8,315 bases of DNA from Fodinibius sp041642155 (GTDB lineage Bacteria; Bacteroidota; Rhodothermia; Balneolales; Balneolaceae), in contig NZ_JBEPWZ010000121.1 in assembly GCF_041642155.1 (NCBI RefSeq), positions 1 through 8,315 on the forward strand. Reading direction: 5' to 3'. The notes beneath the pieces were generated by a model. That model was not told the DNA's origin and searched no databases. It worked only from the letters and a program-made list of their open reading frames with translations. The position numbers and the translations under genes are program-made. How positions within the stretch are numbered: the stretch's first letter is position 1; the number at the start of each line of letters is the position of its first letter. Below, in pieces: positions 5,872 through 8,315 of this stretch.

Positions 5872-6267
5872 TCAACGATTTCGTATCGCTTCTATCAACT
5901 CGCTTTTATTCATTGTTGAATACCCGTCAATTTCCAGTCTTTTTGCTTTTTCATACAGTTCATCTTTCGTCCACTCGTCATAAGAAGTAAACTTCTTTGC
6001 CTTACCGAGTATATCGTCTCTTTTCTTTTTTACCTCCTGGCTAATTTCACTTACTTCCTCTTTTCCTGCTTCAAGTCCCTTATTAAGACTTTGGCGCAGT
6101 TCTCCTATCTCATCTTTTATATCTTTAAGATATTCTTCACGCTTTTCAGCGATTTTCTTCCTGGTCTCCTCCCCTTTGTCAGGTGCGAAAAGCAGGCCTA
6201 ATATAACACCACTTGCGACTCCCGTTAGCGTAGCTAAAATCACTTTTTCTTTATTGTCTGTTCCCAT
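5872..6267 (-). CDS. YtxH-domain protein with a C-terminal Rho-N-like domain
   Basis: A 131-residue protein. The N-terminus has one hydrophobic segment (8-28) running into GLLFAPDKGEETRKKI (24-39), the YtxH hallmark. Residues about 36-92 are strongly charged and heptad-like, probably a coiled coil. Residues 99-131 (EWTKDELYEKAKRLEIDGYSTMNKSELIEAIRN) look like the helix-extended-loop-helix of the Rho N-terminal/SAP-like domain, which often binds nucleic acid. YtxH proteins are small general-stress proteins of unclear function at the membrane. The second domain suggests tethering to nucleic acid, or only a protein interaction. It lies 96 bases downstream of the CsbD-like gene on the same strand and is followed by a strong terminator. 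Confidence 0.85.
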   Translation of the reverse strand: MGTDNKEKVILATLTGVASGVILGLLFAPDKGEETRKKIAEKREEYLKDIKDEIGELRQSLNKGLEAGKEEVSEISQEVKKKRDDILGKAKKFTSYDEWTKDELYEKAKRLEIDGYSTMNKSELIEAIRNR

Positions 6268-6363
6268 AATATTAAGGATTTGATTGATGATAATAACAAG
6301 TTAATTACCTATATAACCTAAACAATAGATATAAGTAAAATAATTTCAGCAATGATATTTTTA

Positions 6364-6570
6364 TTATTCTGTTTTTTGCTGTTTAATATAACCCCGAATC
6401 ATTGTTGAGACTTCCGTTTTTGTTTTTCCCAGTTTTTGCTGCAATGTAGCAAACAGCTTTTCTTCTTTTCCTTCTTCATATGTAAGATTCTTTTCCGTTA
6501 ATATAGGATGATCATCTATAAGTTGGGTTTTCAGTTTATCCCAGTTTTCTATTGTTATAAGATCACTCAT
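6364..6570 (-). CDS. CsbD-like stress protein
   Basis: A small, highly charged 68-residue protein with no membrane segment. W10 followed by KLKTQLIDDHPILTEKNLTYEEGKEEKLFATLQQKLGKTKTEV (12-54) follows the CsbD/YjbJ pattern: an initial tryptophan helix, the 'LT..DL.Y.EGK...L...LQ..LG' core, and a helical end. CsbD-family proteins are induced by general or osmotic stress; their biochemical role is not known. A weak AAGG lies upstream of the ATG. It is flanked by the 23-codon ORF and the YtxH gene, all on the - strand, consistent with a stress-gene group. Confidence 0.75.
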   Translation of the reverse strand: MSDLITIENWDKLKTQLIDDHPILTEKNLTYEEGKEEKLFATLQQKLGKTKTEVSTMIRGYIKQQKTE

Positions 6571-6622
6571 AATAGAACCTTAATTTGAATTTATTATCCG
6601 GGCAAATCTCTTCCCCGCGCCG

Positions 6623-6694
6623 TTATCCAGACACGGTGAGGTTTTGGTTTATATTCCTGTAAGCATCAAAAGTTTCCGGTTTATTATGCATCAT
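6623..6694 (-). CDS. Candidate 23-residue small protein with a strong ribosome binding site
   Basis: On the - strand AAAAGGAGAG, then 8 bases, then ATGATG opens a 23-codon frame (MMHNKPETFDAYRNINQNLTVSG) ending in TAA. The purine-rich AGGAG at good spacing is the best Shine-Dalgarno in the window, where nearly all other genes lack one. The peptide is hydrophilic, without cysteines or a membrane segment, and I recognise no family. It sits between the DUF421 gene (73 bases) and the CsbD-like gene (52 bases). It could be a real small protein, a leader peptide for the CsbD-like gene, or the start of a truncated gene. Confidence 0.4.
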   Translation of the reverse strand: MMHNKPETFDAYRNINQNLTVSG

Positions 6695-6767
6695 TAGATA
6701 TTCTCTCCTTTTAAGTTGTGCGCGGTATGTTCCTCCGACGAATCCACACCAGCCGTCAAAGCAGTTA

Positions 6768-7304
6768 CTATTCGTCCCAGCCTCGCACTCCCCGTAATAT
6801 TACGTCATCTACCTCATGGTCGGGATCTTCATTATGAAGTACCGCAATATCACCGGTAGCTTCCATCACGACTGCTTTAACCTGGCTGAGCTGTGTGGCA
6901 TTCGCCTCACGTAACTTGGCACGCAGATCAGCATGGGTAACTTTCGCTTCCCTTAGGTTTTCTTCCAGGATGTTGGTCCCTTTCATGAGGAGCAGCGGTT
7001 CATTATTCACCAGTTTATCCACCAGCGAAGAACGCCCCCGTAGACTGGCAACCACAATCTGTATAATATATAAAGCAGCAAGAGCAGCAATCGCCAGGTA
7101 CAAAGGCGGACTGTCGGATAAAACCGTGCTGCCGATCACGGAACCAATAGCTACCGTAATAGCAAAATCAAAACTTGACATCTTCGAAAACGAACGGAGC
7201 CCCCCCATTCGGGTAAAAAGGATAAGCGCAATATAAATTCCAAGTGCTGACAGCGAAGCCATCAACACGGCCGTCCATGTAGTATTAATCCAACTGTAAT
7301 CCAT
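6768..7304 (-). CDS. DUF421 (YetF-like) membrane protein
   Basis: A 178-residue protein with three N-terminal membrane helices (about 11-32, 44-62, 66-86) and a soluble YetF-type domain (about 89-175). Family features are RMGGLRSFSKMSSFDFAITVAIGSVIGS (32-59), the EENLREAKVTHADLRAKLREANA stretch (114-136), and VKAVVMEATGDIAVLH (142-157). DUF421 proteins are inner-membrane proteins with the soluble part in the cytoplasm. Some are linked to sporulation or general stress in Bacillus, but no reaction is established. Length is near the short end of the family. The ATG has no clear Shine-Dalgarno. The gene lies only 34 bases after the sbnA remnant and is the first of the DUF421, small ORF, CsbD-like, YtxH run on the - strand. 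Confidence 0.85.
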   Translation of the reverse strand: MDYSWINTTWTAVLMASLSALGIYIALILFTRMGGLRSFSKMSSFDFAITVAIGSVIGSTVLSDSPPLYLAIAALAALYIIQIVVASLRGRSSLVDKLVNNEPLLLMKGTNILEENLREAKVTHADLRAKLREANATQLSQVKAVVMEATGDIAVLHNEDPDHEVDDVILRGVRGWDE

Positions 7305-7338
7305 AATATCAAGATAAATTATTAGAAGTATTGGTTAA

Positions 7339-7760
7339 TCAGATAGTTTTTCGTCCCGGTACCAGCCGATCTGCAGATGGTGCTCCAAAAATAACACTTC
7401 CAACCGCATCTACCGCAACTATTTTCGTATTCAAATTATGTTCACGCACATAGTCTGCACATCCCATGATGGTACCGCAGGTACTGGTTGCAGCAAGCAG
7501 GTAATCGGGGGGGACCGGCAAACCTGTGCCAACCCAATAGCCATATTCCCCGAACTTGATTCGATAATGGTATCGTTGAGCCTTAATTTACCTTCCTCAA
7601 GAGCCTTACATATCATTTTAAAAGCCGGGCGATCTTTGATGCTTGCTCCCGGGTTAAACATTTCCATCTTTCCGTAAATCCGGAAAGGAGAAGCCTTGTA
7701 TAACTTTTTCAAAGGGACCAATGGTGTTTGGCCGATGGTTGACAATATTCCGTTATTCAT
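7339..7760 (-). pseudogene. sbnA: Decayed sbnA-like gene (2,3-diaminopropionate synthase family)
   Basis: Two frames together resemble SbnA, a PLP enzyme of the cysteine-synthase fold that joins O-phospho-L-serine and L-glutamate on the way to 2,3-diaminopropionate. Frame one (7760 to about 7518) covers the N-terminus with TIGQTPLVPL (8-17), the PLP lysine K42 in NPGASIKDRP and ESSSGNMAIGLAQ (67-79). Frame two (about 7506 to 7339) resumes at PDYLLAATSTCGTIMGC and AVDAVGSVIFG...RLVPG. About 95-100 residues expected between these blocks are missing, the frame changes at the junction next to a G7 run (7507-7513), and the protein stops four residues after RLVPG, losing the C-terminal quarter. Two independent lesions make it non-functional. 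SbnA is favoured over CysK by STCGTIMG and AVDA.GSVIFG. No sbnB partner is in the window. Confidence 0.85.
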
Positions 7761-7881
7761 GTATATGTTTTTAAAGTATTTGGGCGCCAGACTATTAGCT
7801 GCAAATAATTATGCTACGCGCAGCAAAGAAAAGATGTGTCATTGGTCAACCGATACCCTCCCCGATTAAACAGTTCATATT
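7761..7881. other. Gap with copy 2 of the 15-bp operator-like repeat (7839-7853)
   Basis: TCATTGGTCAACCGA at 7839-7853 is identical to 238-252. It is 79-93 bases before the ATG of the sbnA remnant, nearly the same distance as copy 1 from its gene (74-88). It is also 29-43 bases past the stop of the partial membrane gene. A GCTGC/GCAGC pair (about 7799-7825) is the only other structure, too loose to call a terminator. Confidence 0.4.
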
Positions 7882-8315
7882 TCACTCTTCTTCAGTGTGG
7901 TCTAATCGATGAGAACGATCCGGATGCAGGATTCCGATCATATCCCTGACGGTATTGTACAGGAGCAGTATGATCGTTATAAAAGCTCCACCAACAATCG
8001 ATGAAGTAACCAAAGTCACGTAATAGATGTAGGTGAACCACTGGATGGAAGCCGAGTCGGACTCGACAATCGGGATGTTTAACATAAGGTACAGTACGGC
8101 AGTGGTTACCAGGGTAATGGTAGCCGTCAGGGCAATTTGCTTGACTCGCTGATAATGGGACCATTTAATATCTATATCCAGGCTTTTGCTGAGGCTAAGC
8201 AAAGTAAGCATCAATGCGAGTATGTTACCCAGTCCCAGCAACAACGTGCCGAAAAAAGAACGGGTTGCGGGAAGGGTGGATTTGAACAGCTGATATGCCT
8301 CCGAACCACTCGCCT
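7882..8315 (-). CDS. Unrecognised membrane protein, 3' part only
   Basis: The frame stays open from its stop at 7882 through the right edge, giving at least 144 codons; the start lies outside the window. A TTG at 8244 is possible but unlikely, because the frame upstream of it (ASGSEAYQLFKSTLPATRSF) reads as normal protein leading into the first helix. Three hydrophobic segments follow: around FFGTLLLGLGNILALMLTLL, QIALTATITLVTTAVLYLML and WFTYIYYVTLVTSSIVGGAFITIILLLY. The protein ends in a charged tail containing HPDRSHRLDHTEEE, probably cytoplasmic. I do not recognise the family, and context (a dead sbnA-like gene downstream) gives no function. Confidence 0.7.
   Translation of the reverse strand, partial: ASGSEAYQLFKSTLPATRSFFGTLLLGLGNILALMLTLLSLSKSLDIDIKWSHYQRVKQIALTATITLVTTAVLYLMLNIPIVESDSASIQWFTYIYYVTLVTSSIVGGAFITIILLLYNTVRDMIGILHPDRSHRLDHTEEE

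Noticed and set aside
7507..7513. G7 run as a phase-variation switch for the sbnA-like gene
   Set aside because: Restoring the frame would not recover the roughly 95-100 missing internal residues or the lost C-terminus.
1..8315. CRISPR array, tRNA, rRNA, insertion sequence or prophage
   Set aside because: No spaced repeats, cloverleaf-like segments, transposase or phage proteins were seen; the only tandem repeat has no spacers.

Overview
The window looks like chromosome from a Balneolota- or Rhodothermota-type bacterium (Bacteroidota-related). This is inferred from protein style, moderate GC, and the near absence of Shine-Dalgarno sequences in front of most genes. No 16S or marker gene is present, so the assignment is tentative.

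Left third (1-3842, + strand). After about 326 bases without a convincing gene come three genes: a serine racemase/threonine dehydratase-type PLP enzyme (start 327), an FAD-dependent D-amino-acid oxidase (1535-2704) and an AI-2E/PerM-type membrane protein (2754-3842). The first two form a plausible D-serine/D-amino-acid module, since one can interconvert L- and D-serine or deaminate them and the other oxidises D-amino acids. The gap between them holds a perfect dyad and a three-copy 11-bp tandem repeat.

Middle (3961-5732, - strand). A possible metal locus reads merC-like gene, ZIP-family transporter, then a small ribbon-helix-helix protein with a CxxC...CxxC zinc-ribbon-like tail. The merC-like gene has a TTG start and a clear promoter whose -10 box lies inside an 18-of-20 symmetric palindrome, which is a good operator candidate. 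An 11-bp element is repeated upstream of the ZIP gene and the RHH gene.

Right-middle (5872-7304, - strand). This is an envelope/stress-type group: a DUF421 (YetF-like) membrane protein, a 23-codon ORF with the best Shine-Dalgarno in the window, a CsbD-like protein, and a YtxH-domain protein with a C-terminal Rho-N-like domain. A strong intrinsic terminator follows the YtxH gene.

Right end (7339-8315, - strand). There is a decayed sbnA-like gene (2,3-diaminopropionate synthase, cysteine-synthase fold) with an internal deletion, a frameshift at a G7 run and a lost 3' end. Beyond it is the 3' part of an unrecognised membrane protein running off the window. A 15-bp sequence resembling a GntR-type operator occurs at nearly the same distance upstream of the sbnA remnant and of the serine racemase-type gene, which suggests a shared regulator.
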